NCBI GenBank assembly: GCA_025938055.1
Contig: JAICQC010000064.1
Location: 1-15,043, forward strand
DNA: 15,043 bases
DNA from: Anaerolineales bacterium
Lineage (GTDB): Bacteria > Chloroflexota > Anaerolineae > Anaerolineales > Villigracilaceae
Reading direction: 5' to 3'
Position 1 is the stretch's first letter, and every line of letters begins with the position of its first letter. The translations under genes and the position numbers were made by a program. This document shows positions 14,982 through 15,043 of the stretch, one piece after another. The notes under the pieces were generated by a model, which did not search any database, had not been told where the DNA came from, and was given only the letters and a program-made list of their open reading frames with translations.

Positions 14982-15043
14982 AGGTGATGAACCAGGATCA
15001 GGCTGCACTACGGTTGCTGCGTACTTTCGCGCGCGTCCGGGAA

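Noticed and set aside
14998..15043. C-terminal tail of a gene upstream of cmk
   Set aside because: Two minus-strand frames end here, one with a basic tail stopping at 14998 and one stopping at 15008. The basic tail would suit a pseudouridine synthase such as RluB, a common cmk neighbour, but 15 codons are too few to assign.

Overview
This window looks chromosomal and most resembles Chloroflexota, probably Anaerolineae. That assignment is inference from the protein flavour and gene neighbourhoods; no rRNA or other marker is present. There are twelve protein genes (one partial), a few regulatory sites and two palindromic repeats. No tRNA, rRNA, CRISPR array or transposase gene was seen.

Region 1 (1-404, minus strand) holds the start of rnpA and all of rpmH. 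A TTGACC-N18-TATAAT promoter lies upstream, and a perfect 9-bp hairpin sits just after its predicted transcription start.

Region 2 (405-9391) reads as a potassium-homeostasis island. It contains two abutting single-RCK TrkA proteins of the CeoB/CeoC type and a KimA-family K+ transporter, all on the minus strand. A divergent regulatory gap separates them from a plus-strand KdpD-like sensor kinase (lacking the usual KdpD N-terminal domains) and a KdpE-type regulator. Two palindromic repeats and a strong terminator follow. Then come a USP-like protein with two C-terminal membrane helices and a second, equally long KimA paralogue. No kdpFABC, trkH or ktrB is in view. The simplest reading is that KdpDE and the RCK pair control KimA-type transporters here instead of Kdp or Trk pumps; this is inference.

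Region 3 (9448-12738, minus) is one large orphan hybrid sensor kinase with multiple N-terminal membrane helices, an extracytoplasmic Cache-like domain, HAMP, GAF, PAS and a complete kinase core. It converges on kimA2.

Region 4 (12858-14981, minus) is a tightly overlapping operon, cmk - plsC-like - plsC-like, for CMP/dCMP phosphorylation and phospholipid acylation. Gene ends overlap by 4 and about 35 nt, so translational coupling is likely.
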